A stretch of 64,000 nt of DNA from Balaenoptera acutorostrata (taxonomy: Eukaryota; Chordata; Mammalia; Artiodactyla; Balaenopteridae), in NCBI RefSeq assembly GCF_949987535.1, contig NC_080068.1, positions 84,159,254 through 84,223,253 of the forward strand. Reading direction: 5' to 3'. Below the pieces are notes generated by a model. The model had not been told where the DNA came from and searched no databases. It saw only the letters and a list, made by a program, of their open reading frames with translations. The first letter of the stretch is position 1. Each line of letters starts with the position of its first letter. Below are positions 22,426 to 35,739 of this stretch, in pieces. A program made the position numbers and the translations under genes.

Positions 22426-25400
22426 TTAGAACCATTTTCTTTTTTTTTTTTTTGAGATTGCATATATATGTGTTAGCATATGGTACTTGTTTTTCTCTTT
22501 CTGACTTACTTCACTCTGTATGACAGACTCTAGGTCCATCACCTCACTACAAACAACTAAATTTCGTTTCTTTATATGGCTGAGTAATATTCCATTGTAT
22601 ATATGTGCTACATCTTCTTTATCCATTCATCTGTCGATGGACACATCGATTGCTTCCATGTCCTGGCTATTGTAAATAGTCCTGCAGTGAACATTGTGGT
22701 ATATGACTTTTTTGAGTTATGGTTTTCTCAGGGTATATGCCCAGTAGTGGGATTGCTGCATCATATGGTAGTTCTATTTGTAGTTTTTTAAGGAACATCC
22801 ATACTGGTCTCCCTACTGGCTGTATCAATTTACATTCCCACCAACAGTGCAAGAGGGTTCCCTTTTCTCCACACCTTCTGCAGCATTTATTGTTTGTAGA
22901 TTTTTTGATGATGACCATTCTGACTGGTGTGAGGTGATACCTCATTGTGGTTTTGATTTGCATTTCTCTAATGATTAGTGAGGTTTAGCTTCCTTTCATG
23001 TGTTTGCTGGCAATCTGTATATCTTCTTTGGATAAACGTCTATTTAAGTCTTCTGCCCATTTTTGGATTGGGTTGATTGTTTTTTTGATATTCAGATGCA
23101 TGAACTGCTTGTATATTTTGGAGATTAATCCTTTGTCAGTTGCTTCATTTGCAAATATTTTTCTCCCATTCTGAGTGTTGTCTTTCATCTTGTTTATGGT
23201 TTCCTTTGCTGTGCAAAAGCTTTTATGTTTCACTAAGCCCCATTTGTTTACTTTGTTTTTATTTCCATTTCTCTAGGAGGTGGGTCAAAAAGGATCTTCT
23301 TGTGATTTATGTCATAGAGTGTTCTGCCTATGTTTTCCTCTACGAGCTTGACACTGTCTGGCCTTACATTTAGGTCTTTAATCCATTTTGAGTTTATTTT
23401 TGTGTATGGTGTTAGGAAGGCTTCTAATTTCATTCTTTTACATGTAGCTCTCCAGTTTTCTCAGCACCACTTATTGAAGAGGCTGTCTTTTCTCCATTCT
23501 ACATTCTTGCCTCCTTTATGAAAGATAAGGTGACCATATATGCATGTGTTTATCTCTGGGCTTTCTATCCTGTTCCATTGATCTATATTTCTATTGTTGT
23601 GCCAGTACAATACTGTCTTGATTACTTGTAGTATAGTCTGAAGTCAGGGAGCCTGATTCCTCCAGCTCCGTTTTTCTTTCTCAAGATTGCTTTGGCTACT
23701 CGGGGTCTTTTGTGTCTCCATACAGATTTTAGGTTTTTTTGTTCTAGTCCTGTGAAAAATGCCAATGGTAGTTTGATAGGGATTGCACTGAATCTGTAGA
23801 TTGCTTTCGGTAGTATAGTCATTTTGACAATGTTGATTCTTCCAATCCAAGAACATGATGTATCTTTCCATCTGTTTGTATCATCTTTGATTCTTTCATC
23901 AGCGTCTTATAGTTTTCTGCATACAGGTCCTTTGTCTCCTTAGGTAGGTTTATTCCTAGGTATTTTCTTCTTTTTGTTGCAGTGGTAAATTGGGAGTGTT
24001 TCCTTAATTTCTCTTTCAGATTTTTGGTCATTAGTGTATAGGAATGCAAGAGATTTCTGTGCATTAATTTGGTATCCTGATACTTTACCAGATTCATTGA
24101 TTAGCTCTAGTAGTTTTCTGGTAACATCTTTAGGATTCTCTATGTATAGTATCATGTCATTTGCAAACAGTGACAGTTTTACTTCTTCTTTTCCGATTTG
24201 GATTCCTTTTATTTCTTTTTCTTTTCTGACTGCTGTGGCTAAAACTTCCATGGCTATGTTGAATACTAGTGGCGAGAGTGGGCAACCTTGTCTTGTTCCT
24301 GATCTTAGAGAAAACGGTTTCAGTTTCTCACCATTGAGAAAGATGTTGGCTGTGGGTTTGTCATATATGGCCTTTATTATGTTGAGGAAAGTTCCCTCTA
24401 TGCCTACTTTCTGCAGGGCTTTTATCATAAATGGGTGTTGAATTTTGTCAAAAGCTTTCTCTGCATCTATTGAGATGATCATATGGTTTTTCTCCTTCAA
24501 TTTGTTAATATGGTGTATCACATTGATTGATTTGCGTATATTGAAGAATCCTTGCATTCCTGGGATAAACCCCACTTGATCATGGTGTATGATCCTTTTA
24601 ATGTGCTGTTGGATTCTGTTTGCTAGTATTTTGTTGAGGATTTTTGAATCTATGTTCATCAGTGATATTGGCCTGTAGTTTTCTTTCTTTGTGACATCTT
24701 TGTCTGGTTTTGGTATCAGGGTGATGGTGGCCTCGTAGAATGAGTTTGGGAGTGTTCCTCCCTCTGCTATATTTTGGAAGAGTTTGAGAAGGATAGGTGT
24801 TAGCTCTACTCTAAATATTTGATAGATTTCGCCTGCGAAGCTGTCTGGTCCTGGGCTTTTGTTTGTTTGAAGGTTATTAATCACAGTTTCAGTTTCATTG
24901 CTTGTGACTGGTCTGTTTATATTTTCTATTTCTTCCTGGTTCAGTCATGGAGGGTTGTACCTTTGTAAAAATTTCTTCATTTCTTCCAGGTTGTCCATTT
25001 TATTCGCATATAGCTGCTTGTAGTAATCTCTCATGATACTTTGTATTTCTGTGGTGTCAGTTGTTACTTCTTTTTCATTTCTAATTCTGTTGATTTGAGT
25101 CTTCTCCCTTTTTTTCTTGATGGGTCTGCCTAAACGTTTATCAATTTTGTTTATCTTCTCAAAGAACCAGCTTTTAGTTTTACTTATCTTTTGTTTATTT
25201 TGTCTATTGTTTTCTTTGTTTCTATTTCATTTGTTTCTGCTCTGATCTTTATGATTTCTTTCCTTCCGCTAACTTTTTTTTTGTTCTTCTACCTCTAATT
25301 GCTTTAGGTGTAAGGTTAGGTTGTTTATTTGAGATGTTTCTTGTTTCTTGAGGTAGGATTGTGTTTCTATAAACTTCCCTCTTAGAACTGCTTTTGCTGC

Positions 25401-26262
25401 ATCCCATAGGTTTTGGGTCATCGTGTTTTCATTGTCATTTGTTTCTAGGTATTTTTTTATTTCCTCTTTGATTTCTTCAGTGATCTCTTGGTTATTTAGT
25501 AGCATATTGTTTAGCCTTCATGTCTTTATATTTTTTATAGTTTTTTTCCTGTACTTGATATCTAGTCTCATAGTGTTGTGGTCGGAAAAGATACTTGATA
25601 AGATTTCAATTTTCTTAAATTTACCAAGGCTTGATTTGTGACCCAAGATATGATCTATCCTGGAGAATGTTCCATGAGCACTTGAGAAGAAAGTGTACTC
25701 TCTTGTTTTTAGATGGAATGTCCTATAAATATCAGTCAAGACCATCTTGTCTAATGTGTCATTTAAAGCTTGCGTTTCCTTATTGATTTTCATTTTGGAT
25801 GATCTGTCCATTGGTGAAAGTGGGGTGTTAAAGTCCCCTACTATTATTGTGTTACTGTCAAGTTCTCCTTTATGGCTCTTAGCATTTGCCTTATGTATTG
25901 AGATTCTCCTATGTTGGGTGCATAAATATTTACAATTGTTATGTCTTCTTCTTGGATTGATCCCTTGATCATTATGTAGTGTCCTTTTTTGTCTCTTGTA
26001 ATAATCTTATTTTAAAGTCTATTTTGTCTGATATGAGAATTGCTACTCCAGCTTTCTTTTGATTTCCATTTGCATGGAATATCTTTTTCCATCCCCTCGC
26101 TTTCAGTGTGTATGTGTCCCTAGGTCTGAAGTGGGTCTCTTGTAGACAGCATATATATGGGTCTTGTTTCAGTATCCATTCAGCCAGTCTGTGTCTTTTG
26201 GTTGGAGCATTTAATCCATTTACATTTAAGGTAATTATCAATATGTATGTTCCTATTACCAT
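22426..26262 (-). pseudogene. L1 copy B ORF2 (endonuclease/reverse transcriptase), broken
   Basis: The ATG at 26262 opens MVIGTYILIITLNVNGLN, the start of the endonuclease domain. QETHFRPRDTY is also readable. The frame breaks near 25975, 25810 and 25520. The longest open part (23940-24884, 314 codons) covers most of the RT fingers and palm: [40 protein letters not shown]. The catalytic box reads F-A-N-D at 24156-24167 in place of FADD, so one metal-binding aspartate is lost. The C-terminal Cys/His region ([14 protein letters not shown]) is near 22830-22870. The usual stop is lost, and the frame runs through a K-rich tail to 22426. Confidence 0.93.
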
Positions 26263-26266
26263 TTTC

Positions 26267-27201
26267 TTAATTGTTTTGGGTTTTTGTAGGTCTTTTTCTT
26301 CTCTTGAATTTCCTACCTAGAGAAGTTCCTTTAGCATTTGTTGTAAAGCTGGTGCTGAATTCTCTTAACTTTTGCTTGTCCGTAAAGGTTTTAATTTCTC
26401 TGTCAAATCTCAATGAGATCCTTGCTTCGTAGAGTAGTCTTCGTTGTGGGTTTTCCCCTTTCATTACTTTAAATATGTCCTGCCACTCCCTTCTGGTTTG
26501 CAGAGTTTCTGCTGAAAGATCAGCTCTTAACCTTATGGGGATTCCCTTGTATGTGATTTGTTGCATTTCCCTTGCTGCTTTTAATATTTTTCTTTTTATT
26601 TCATTTTTGATAGTTTGATTAATATGTGTCTTGGTGTGTTTCTCCTTGGATTTATCCTGTATGGGACTCTCTGCACTTCCTGGACTTGATTGACTATTTC
26701 CTTTCCCATATTAGGGAAGTTTTCAACTGTAATCTCTTCAAATATTTTCTCAGTCCTTTTTTTTTTCTCTTCCACTTCTGGGACCCCTATAATTCGAATA
26801 TTGGTGTATTTAATGTTGTCCCAGTGGTCTCTGAGAGTGTCCTCAATTCTTTTCATTCGTTTATCTTTATTCTGCTCTGCGGTAGTTATTTCCACTATTT
26901 TATCTTCCAGGTCACTTATCCGTTCCTCTGCCTCAGTTATTCTGCTATTGATTCCTTCTAGAGAATTTTTAATTTCATTCTTTTTGTTCTTCCTCACTGT
27001 TTGTTTGTTCTTTAGTTCTTCTAGGTCCTTGTTAAATGTTTCTTGTATTTTTTCCATTCTATTTCCACGATTTTGGATCATTTTTATTATCATTACTCTG
27101 AATTCTTTTTCAGGTAGACTGCCTATTTCCTCTTCATTTGTTTGATCTGGTGGGTTTTTACTTTGCTCCTTCATCTGCTGCATATTTCTCTGTCTTCTCA
27201 T
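26267..27201 (-). pseudogene. L1 copy B ORF1, one or two frameshifts
   Basis: The ATG at 27201 starts MRRQRNMQQMKEQS. 201 codons are open, covering the coiled coil (GINSRITEAEERISDLEDKI) and the RRM (IRIIGVPEVEEKK). A frame change near 26597 (LSKMK then stop) is followed by a second open part (26267-26566) carrying the C-terminal RNA-binding domain (YKGIPIRLRADLSAET). Compared with copy C, about 8 nt are missing near its 3' end, which gives a different C-terminus. It is the best preserved L1 ORF1 in the window. Confidence 0.9.
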
Positions 27202-29149
27202 ATTGTTTAACTTACTGTGTTTGAGGTCTCCTTTTCACAGGCTGCAGGTTCATAGTTGCCGTTGTTGTTGGTGTCTGCCCCCAGTGGGTGAGGTTGGTTC
27301 AGTGGCTTGAGTAGGCTTCTTGGTGTAAGGAACTAGGGCCTGTTTTCTGGTGGGTGGGGCTGGATCTTGTCTTTCTGGTGGGCAGGGCAGTGTCCGGTGG
27401 TGTGTTTTGGGGTGTCTGTGAACTTAGTTTGATTTTAGGCAGCCTCTCTGCTAATGGGTGGGGTTCTGTTCCTGTCTTGCTAATTGTTTGGCTAGGGGTG
27501 TCCAGCACTGGAACTTGCTGGCCGTCGAGTGGAGCTGGGTCTTTGCATTGAGACTGAGATCTGTGGGAGAGCTCTCTCTGATTGATATTACGTGGGGCTG
27601 GGAGGTCTCTGGTGGTCCTGAACTTGGTTCTCCCACCTCAGAGGCTCAGGCCTGACACCAGGCCAGAGCTCCAAGACCCTGTCAGCCACACAGCTCAGAA
27701 GAAAAGGGAGAAAAAGAGAAAGAAAATAAAAATAAATTTTTTTAAATTATTAAAATTAAAAATTAATAAAGAAAGAAGAGAGCAGCCAAGCCAATAAAAA
27801 AATCCAGTATTGATAACAAGCACTAAAAACTAAGCTAAGATAAATACAAAAATCAGAGACAAATCAGTTGCAGACAGCAAACCCCAAGTCTACGGTTGCT
27901 CCCAAAATCCACAGCCTCAATTTGGGGAACATATGTTGTCTTTTCAGGTATTCCACAGATGCAGCATACATCAAGTTGATTGTGGGCACTTAATCCGCTG
28001 CTCAGGCTTCATGGAGAAATTTCCCTTTCTCTTCTTAGTTTGCACAGCTCCTGTGTTCAGCTTTGGTTTTGGTCCCACCTCTGTGTGTAGGTCATCCTCA
28101 GGCATCTGTTACCCACCCTGATAGGAGTGGGTTAAAGCAGCGGCTGATTAGGGTGCTCTTGCTCACTCAGGCTGGGGGAGGGAGGGGTATGGTAGTCATA
28201 ATTGGTATGCAGGGTGAGCCTGTGGCAGCAGAGGCCGGTGTGTTGTTGCAACAGCCTGAGGTACGCCATGTGTTCTCCCAGGGAACTTGTCCCTGGATCA
28301 TAAGACCCTAGCAGTGGCGGGCTGCACAGGCTCCTGGCAGCAGGGGGGAGGGGTGTGGAGAGTGACCTGTGCTTGAACACAGGATTCTTGGTGGCAGCAG
28401 CAGCAGCAGTGTTAGCGTTTCATGCCTGTCTCTGTGGTTTGAACTGGTTTTGAGCTGCAGCTCATGCCCGTTTCTGGAGCTCGCTTAGGCTGTGCTCTGC
28501 TTTCTGTGGGCACTCAGGAAAGGGATCCCTTCTCCTCACACACCCCGAAACAATGGTCTCTTGCCTCTTAGGCAGGTCCAGACTTTTTCCCAGACTCCCT
28601 CCCAGCTAGCTGTGGTGCACTAGTCCCCCTCAGGCTGTGTTCACACAGCCAACCCCAGTCCTCTCCCTGGGATCTGACCTCCGAAGCTGAGCCTCAGTTC
28701 CCAGCCCTCACACACCCCGGCAGGTGAGCAGACAAGCCTCTCAGACTGTTGAGTGCTGGTTGGCACTGATCCTCTGTTCAGGAATCTCTCCACTTTGCCC
28801 TCTGCACTCTCCTCCATTGCTGCACTCTCCTCTGTGGCTCTGATGCTTTCCCCCCGCCCACCCCCCATCTCTGCTGGTGAATGGGGTTCCTAGTGTGTGG
28901 AAACATTTCCTCCTTCACAGTTCCCTCCCCAAGGTACTGGTCCCATCCTTATTTTTTGTCTCTGTTTTTTATTTTTTCTTTTTCCCTACCCAGGTATGTG
29001 GGGCTTTTCTTGCCTTTCGGGAAATCTGAGGTTTTCTGCCAGCATTTAGTAGGTGTTCTGTAGGAGTTGTTCCAAAGGTAGATGTATTTGTGGGGAGGAA
29101 GGTGATCTCCATGTCTTACTCCTCCACCGTCTTGAAGGTCCCCGCCCCC
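27202..29149 (-). promoter_or_regulatory. L1 copy B 5'UTR/internal promoter region
   Basis: About 1.95 kb lies upstream of ORF1, GC-richer than the surroundings, with an A/T-rich island (about 27690-27870) and a short CAG repeat (about 28395-28412). In mammalian L1s the 5'UTR carries the internal Pol II promoter. It bears no evident similarity to the 5'UTR of copy C (59490-60394). Promoter activity is inferred from position only. Confidence 0.75.
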
Positions 29150-29159
29150 AGTTTATTTT

Positions 29160-29322
29160 TATTTTATGTTATTTATTTATTTTGTTAGTTTGTTATTAAT
29201 TATTTATTTATTGGCTGCACCATGTGGCTTTCAGGCTCTTAGTTCCCTGACCAGGGATTGAACTCACGCCCTCAGCAGTGAAAGCTTGGAGCCCTAACCA
29301 CTGGACTGCCAGGGAGTTCCCC
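29160..29322 (-). mobile_element. CHR-type tRNA-derived SINE, tail interrupted by L1 copy B
   Basis: Read on -, the head starts at 29322 with GGGGAACTCCCTGGCAGTCC. It has an A-box-like part (around 29299-29312) and a B-box-like gagttcaatccc-type sequence (29254-29264), then runs into an A/T-rich tail of TAAA units. This is the tRNA-derived head of Cetartiodactyl CHR-related SINEs, without a long body. The 15-bp duplication is at 29323-29337 and 21344-21358. Because the L1 entered its tail, the left duplication lies 7.8 kb away. Confidence 0.88.
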
Positions 29323-29337
29323 ACATTTGTCTTTATG
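29323..29337. repeat. Target-site duplication of the SINE, right copy
   Basis: acatttgtctttatg, identical to 21344-21358. Confidence 0.9.
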
Positions 29338-30639
29338 ATTATAAAACTATTGTGTTGTTGAAAAAGACAAACAAATATTAAATAGTCCAGAAAGAATGAG
29401 AAAAGGAGAGGAAAATAGCATTTGTCTCTTCCATTTTATTGGTCCTTAGTATCCTTTTTTTAATCTCTGTTTTTAGCAAGTTTTGATATCAATTTATACT
29501 AAATTGATAAACAGAAAAGCTGCATTTTTTTTTTCTTTTCTAAAAGTGTCCTAGAAAACTATCTTCTCTTGTAGGTTTGAAAGTGCTCATCTGACTTCAA
29601 ATGGTATCTGTTATCTTGTAAGTATATCCATAGTTGTCTAAAAATATCTTCTAACTTTTTACTGAGAAAAGTCAACTAAACTCAGCAATTTCTTACTTGC
29701 ATAATAGGTGCTCAGTAACAAATTAAAGTAATGATTTTGTAGTTTAGTAATTATCTCAGTAAATTTCATGAACTTATTATTCTTACCTTTAACATAATAT
29801 AAAGCCAGAAACAATTTACTACCATTTTGTGCAATTAACACATATGTCAATAATTTCTGTACAATATATTCTGTAATTCAGACTTTTCATCACTTTAACA
29901 CGAGTTCCCTTTTCTCTTCTCCTACTCAGCTTTCTTGGAAACATTACTGAGCCTTCCAGTAAATAAATGTGGTAGTATCTATTTTGGACTTTCTGAATGT
30001 AATTGCAACAGCTGTGTTTTATTTCTGGGAGGGATTCATTTTTCAGCTGATAAAATTGTAGGGAAGATGATGAGATAAGTAGAAAGTAAGTAAAAGCTCC
30101 AACTCAAGGATGGGAAACATTTTGCTCTTGATCCCTAAAGATGATGATAAAGAAAATTTGTTTTACTCCTTATGGATGGAATTTTAGGATAGAAACTGTA
30201 ATAAAGGTATTCAATGATAACTTTCTTTATGCATATTATTGACTTCAAATTATTGAAATTATTTCAGTAACCATCTCCTAGCCATGATATTCAGGGATAT
30301 ATGTATTCCTGTAGCTTTATATCTTTTTATCAACTTTGTGTATTTTGGGACAATAAACTATGACTTGTATGTAACTCTAATAACTCAAAATAGTATGGAA
30401 TGTATAGATTGAATAATTAAACACAGAGAATTTATGAATATTATTCTCCAGAAGCAAAATAAATTATGTGCTAGAAAATATTCCCACATCTACTTTGTGC
30501 CTTTCATAGCTGTTTATTTTTATTATGGGATTTCTAATTCCTTAACCATATTTTCTCCTAGAAAAATTTTTGGGACACAATTATTTATGTTTAATTTTTA
30601 ATTTTTCAAACTGGTCATAAAAATATTTACAGTTTCATA
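29338..30639. other. AT-rich sequence, nothing recognised
   Basis: No ORF above about 65 codons and no named repeat. Confidence 0.5.
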
Positions 30640-31140
30640 CAATCTTTTGGAAACTTGTCATCTCATAATCAATAGGTGGATCCTATGTTCCTTCCTCTTG
30701 AGCCTGGGCCAACCTTTCTGATACTCCATTAAGAGTCTTGCAGAAGCAAATTATATAACTTCCAAGGCTAGGTCATTAAAGTCAATAGAGTTCCCATCTG
30801 TCTCTCTCTCTCTCGGAATAATGACCCTCAGAATACAGCCACCATACTCCAAAGAACTCTAAGCTGCTGGGATTGGAAAAAAGCCCCACACCTTCAGCCA
30901 CATCTGAGATCCCAGCTAATAGCCAATACCAACTTACCAGCCTGGTGAGCAAATCATCTTGGAAGTGGATTTTCCAATCCTCAGCTAAGTTGCCTCAGCT
31001 GATGCTACGTGGAACAGACAGACCTTTTCCTTTATTGTGTTCAAATTGCAGATTTGTGAGCAAATAATTAATGGCTGTTGTTTTAAGTCACTAAGCATTG
31101 AGGTGGTTTGCTCTTAAGCAACAGATAACCAGAATCATTA
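30640..31140 (+). mobile_element. MLT1-like LTR (ERVL-MaLR), probably solo
   Basis: The 3' half reads like the MLT1 group: 'cttggaagtggattttccaa' near 30959 and 'ggctgttgttttaagtcact' near 31073, followed by 'cagataaccagaatcattaa'. No partner LTR or internal region is recognised next to it. The boundaries are approximate. A 64-codon ORF inside is treated as chance. Confidence 0.65.
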
Positions 31141-31229
31141 AAACAAGAAAAATAAAAGTTGCTAACTTTCAGCAAGATATGCAAATAAAGCTGTAGAAAT
31201 AAATTCAAAAGATGTTTTGACTCCTCCCA

Positions 31230-32030
31230 GCAGTACATGAAATCTCAGCCTTACCTTTGAGAATCTGCTCATCTCCCATCATTTTTATGAACAATCCACC
31301 AACTACCTGGTTGATATGTAATAAATATGAGACATGAGATGCTTTCTATGAAGTTTTAAGTATCAAACTCTGTAAGTCAACAACAAAAACTGTGGCATGA
31401 CTAAAATTTGCAAAAATAAAGCTGACAATATTGAACTTTACCTGAGCCCTGTGCTCCTGTAAAACAGGTATGGTCACCAAATCTGCCCCGCCCCAAAATA
31501 TTTTCCATACAAAAGATTTTACTACAAAAAATTACCCTCCTCATATCACTTAGATAAGACATTCATAAATGACCCTCTTGTTTATCTGTGGCAAGGCCAG
31601 ACACAGACCCTCCAAATAGTCATCCTGTGTCCCATAAATGATTAACTAAACTTTGATTCCACCAACTGTTCTGGACAAAATTCTTGCAGTGGAACTTGAA
31701 CAACCCTTACTCAAAAATACCCTTCTGAAAATCTGCTGATAGCAAGGAAAGCTATTCTCGTATCAACTATCCAATTATGCCACTCTCACTCCCCCACATC
31801 CAGTTCTTTCTAGATTTATTTAGAAAACAAATCTCCTCATTAAAAAAACAAATCTCCTCATAAAATAAAAACATTTTTCTGCCTCACCTTTGATACTCCT
31901 GTAGATCTTCAGGTAAGCTGCAGCTTTCTCTTCATTGCAATAGTTCCTTTCCCCTATTATAATAATCTTTTTGAATAAATTCTGTCCTTTACCTACATCA
32001 GGATTTGTTTTTACCTGATAGAGCCAATAG
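31230..32030 (+). mobile_element. LTR-like remnant with poly(A) signal, family not assigned
   Basis: Near the right end are 'gcagctttctcttcattgca' (31920) and AATAAA at 31974-31979, followed by 'ttctgtcctttacctacatc', the layout of a retroviral LTR R/U5. Upstream, 'gattaactaaactttgattc' near 31640 and 'ccaactgttctggacaaaat' near 31662 fit diverged LTR text. No internal retroviral region was found beside it. Confidence 0.5.
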
Positions 32031-32039
32031 TGATAATTT

Positions 32040-35000
32040 GAGAATCCTCTACTCCTACATCAAGAAACATCAAAAAACTATCAATTCTATCCAATACCAC
32101 ATTCTATTTGATTCTATCTGAAGTAGATGATGAGCTTCTTGTGAGCAGAAAAGTTGATATTTTTATCCCTCTAACTGAATTTTGTGATCAATAATTTCAA
32201 ATTGAACAATTCTTATGAAATTGAGGAATGAAAAATAGGTAGAAAAGATAAATGTGGAAGTTCTGTACATTTTCTCTATACCACTAATCTGTAAAGATCT
32301 TTTCCATGGTTAAAACTGCTTTGTGCATTCAGTAATTTGTCCCGAAAAAAAAAAAAAACAACCCAAAAGCATGAAAGCAAGATTACATTGTGTGCCAAGA
32401 ATAACCTGTGAGGAGCCAAATATCCTAAATAGAAAAAAATAATTAATGCTTTGAATAATTTCTGTGGTATTTGAAATCTGCCAAAGCATAATTAACTCCT
32501 CTGAGAGAACACCTAATAAAAGACCAATATCCCCTGACAGGTGGGTCGGGGATGTCTCACATTACTATACAACAGGAAGCAGCTCAACATAGAAATTGTG
32601 CTACCCACTACCCACTAGACAAGATTTGAACCCAGGTCCTGAAGCCACTACTTGCTAAATGTTTGAGATCAGTAGAGTAGTGAATTTCCCAATCATTTCA
32701 TGCAACAATTAATTTGCATGATCAGAAATATACATATTCATTTCAAATGAATTCAAACACACACAATTCAATTTGTGTGGTGGCATTCACAATTTAATGT
32801 TTACCTGCTTTCTGAGAAAAAAAAAGAAAAAATTAAAATCTCCTCAAAACCCTGATTTTTCATGTTTGCCAATGTCTGTGATGTAAATACTCCTACCAGT
32901 GCCAGGTTAAAATTACCAACTAGAGACTGACTGGACCCAGCACACCACTCAATATATATGTGCATTTATATATGTATGTGGGTGTGTATATGTGTACTTC
33001 TACATACCTATGTATTTACATCTACTCACATATATATTCAGTGTATACATTCTATGTATTATATATTTTGCACCTATGTGCATTATGTGTGTGTTTTGTA
33101 TATACTACAGATCAGTAAAAGAAGAAAAGTCTTTCTAAAGTTGGAAATACAGTGATAGATTTTGAGTAAAGGTTAAGCATGACATTAAGATGCAGAACCT
33201 CAAGGAACTAACAGCCTTTAAGAAAACTTAGAAAACATCTAATAATAAAAGGTTTGTAATCCCCATACTTCTGTAATGCTTATCAATATATATACATTAA
33301 TACTGAAAATACATATTGAAATATTCTAGTATTTGTATTTCTAAATACATAGAAGCATTAGTTTGATCTCTTGCTCAAATGTCTTACAGATTTCATGTTT
33401 TGTATAAATTCATTGTGAAACTTTCTATTATTTTGGTATGAATTATTGTAGTAAATTTAACTGCATATGATGACAACATAATCAGATAGTGATAAAAATG
33501 GCTTTTTTGCATTTGTCTTCAAGAAAAATACAAGCAGAGCTTACAAAAGCCAGCAACAGGTTGTGGCCAATAGAGCTTTACTGCATGTAATTAGGCCAGT
33601 GTCATGTTACTATAGCCAAGTGCTTGAAAAATTGAATGGACCTTTCTTTTTTTTTTTTTCTTTTTTAAGAGGAGGAAATCGATAAGTCTTTGGAAGGAAA
33701 ATGGTAATCTGTACTATAATAAAACATATTTATCCAAATGATTGATTTTAAATGGATTTACAAAGAATGGCTATAATTCCACTGTACAAAACCTGAGTAG
33801 AAGATGTTTATAGAATTAAAATGGCTCATAAAAAAGTAGCACTTACCATGCAAAAATCAAGTAAACATTTCCTTCTACTCTCTCTATTCAAATAAATTAG
33901 GAAAATCTGATTACATCTTTTTTTCCCGTTCAAATCTAAGTACACTTTCAAAGGACCAAGAGTTGAAATCAGTCTCCACTCCAAAGAGGAAAAAAAGTGA
34001 TCTGAAATAAAGTAATTTCAATCACAAAGGCACAGGGAGAAAGTCAGAGTAAACAGGGGAAGTTCTTCAGAGACTACCTTTTGGAAGAAATGATCACTGA
34101 GCATACTCAAGTGAATGTCAAATAAAATGTCCCTTTGCAAGGTTCTTTTTGGCATATTTATATTTTAAAGCAGTGAAATGGGGCAGATCATGTTAGAGTC
34201 CTATTAATGTGTAGCTCTTACTGTTTCATTTTATTTAAATTTCTTCTTTAAGGTGTTTGTGAATTGATAAATAAAAGATTATTTTAAAAGTCCATCACCA
34301 AAAGGAGAAAAATTTGAATAGAAAAATAATACTTGAGTGCTTCTGTGAAGGCTGTGGGGTTTTTGTTTGTTTTAACCTGATATTGTGAGAATGTCCCAAT
34401 ATAAAATTGATTGCATAAAAAGAGGACATGCCACATCATATAGGCAATAATCCCTGAAAAATCATTTTGGATGACTAGGACTCAAGTCTTAAGAAATGTC
34501 ACTCTCTGCTTCCTCTTCAGCCCTCTACTTCTTTAACATTGTTGGGTTTCTACTGGGAAGCCATCTTTTCCCTTTCATTCAAGTGGCAGCAATGAGTTTT
34601 GAGCTATCTGGAATTAGGGCCCTTAGTAAACCAAATCAGAATGACCTGGACTGCTCAGTATATCTTGTGGCTTCCTTGAAACTCCCTAGATCAACTATTT
34701 CAGACTTTATTGGGATTGGACTTGGGAACCTCTCATTTTAACAAATGCTTCAATGATTTTATGTATATTAATGTCTGAAAACCTCTAACCCAGAGGAAGG
34801 TTGAAGTTACCTGTCCTGTGCTCATTACAACTTTGTGGGAATGCTTCATTAACCTTCTTCCAAAAACTGGCTTTAATACTAGCAAAATCATTAATTAATA
34901 CAAAATATGGCGTAGATGGAAGAATGTGTTTTCATGCCATTTTAACTTGGACGTAATTAATATTTAATTTTCTTTCCCATTGAAATGCTTAATGAAAATT

Positions 35001-35735
35001 GGTCATTTGCTAGAATGTAGCATAAGAAAATTAGTGAATAACATAAGTGTCAGAATTCCTAGGTTTTAATCTTGACTTGGGCACTAATTAGCCTTTTTAC
35101 CTTAGGCAATTCACTTAAATTTCCTCTTATTTAAAAATTAATTTTTATTATATAAATCATAAATGAGTATGTTATCCTCTTGAAAAGGAAAATTCAAATA
35201 TTATATATGAAGCTAAATTTCCTTTTGACAACCCCCCTCAATTTCAGTTTCTTCCAGAATTAGCAGTTATTACTTTGCTTTATATCTATACAGATAAATA
35301 TACATGGATATATAGATAAATAGATAGATATTGATATATGTAAAGATAAAAATAAGAATATATATGTATATGTACAAATGCATAGTAGCATTGTATGCTT
35401 TAGTTTATGGAGGGCATGTTACTCTACATTTTGTTTATAACTTGATTCTTTTATTGAATACTACATCTTCCACATTTTTCTGTATTAATCCATTGGAAGC
35501 ATACTTATCCTCCTTAACTGCTGTATAACATGGATAGCATATAAGTTATTTATCCATTTCATTACTTATAGCATATAGGATATTTCTTTATATTTTTCTT
35601 TGTTTTGTTTTTACTTTTAGTTATCATTATTATTAAAATTAATGTTTCATACAATGTTTTTGTGTGAACTTCCTTGTTAACATATATAAATGCTTCTCCA
35701 GAGTATATATCTCATCTAGAGTTACTGGGTCAAAG
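32040..35735. other. Long AT-rich stretch with microsatellites, no gene recognised
   Basis: Holds an A14 run (about 32345), TATG/TGTA-rich sequence (about 32950-33110), a probable MIR piece (about 35040-35130, 'aggcaattcacttaaatttc') and GATA-type repeats (about 35285-35345). The 81-codon ORF at 34496-34741 has no supporting splice sites or recognisable protein. I see no other structure. Confidence 0.5.
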
Positions 35736-35739
35736 AGTA

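Larger units (their letters stand above)
22082..29149 (-). mobile_element. LINE-1, full length with 5'UTR (L1 copy B)
   Basis: A 7.07-kb L1 on the - strand. Its 5' end reads GGGGGCGGGGACCTTCAAGA, a G-rich start typical of complete mammalian L1s, and abuts the target-site copy at 29150-29159. The order is a 5'UTR of about 1.9 kb (27202-29149), ORF1 (26267-27201), ORF2 (22426-26262), then a 3'UTR ending at AATAAA and only six A. The 5' and 3' UTRs do not resemble those of copies A and C, although the ORFs clearly do. ORF1 is nearly intact but ORF2 is broken many times. The element carries a 3' transduction (21378-22081). Confidence 0.96.

Noticed and set aside
24034..24441. 135-codon + strand ORF, and similar ones at 4102-4509 and 55384-55719
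   Set aside because: They are antisense shadows of L1 ORF2. The same antisense text recurs in more than one L1 copy.
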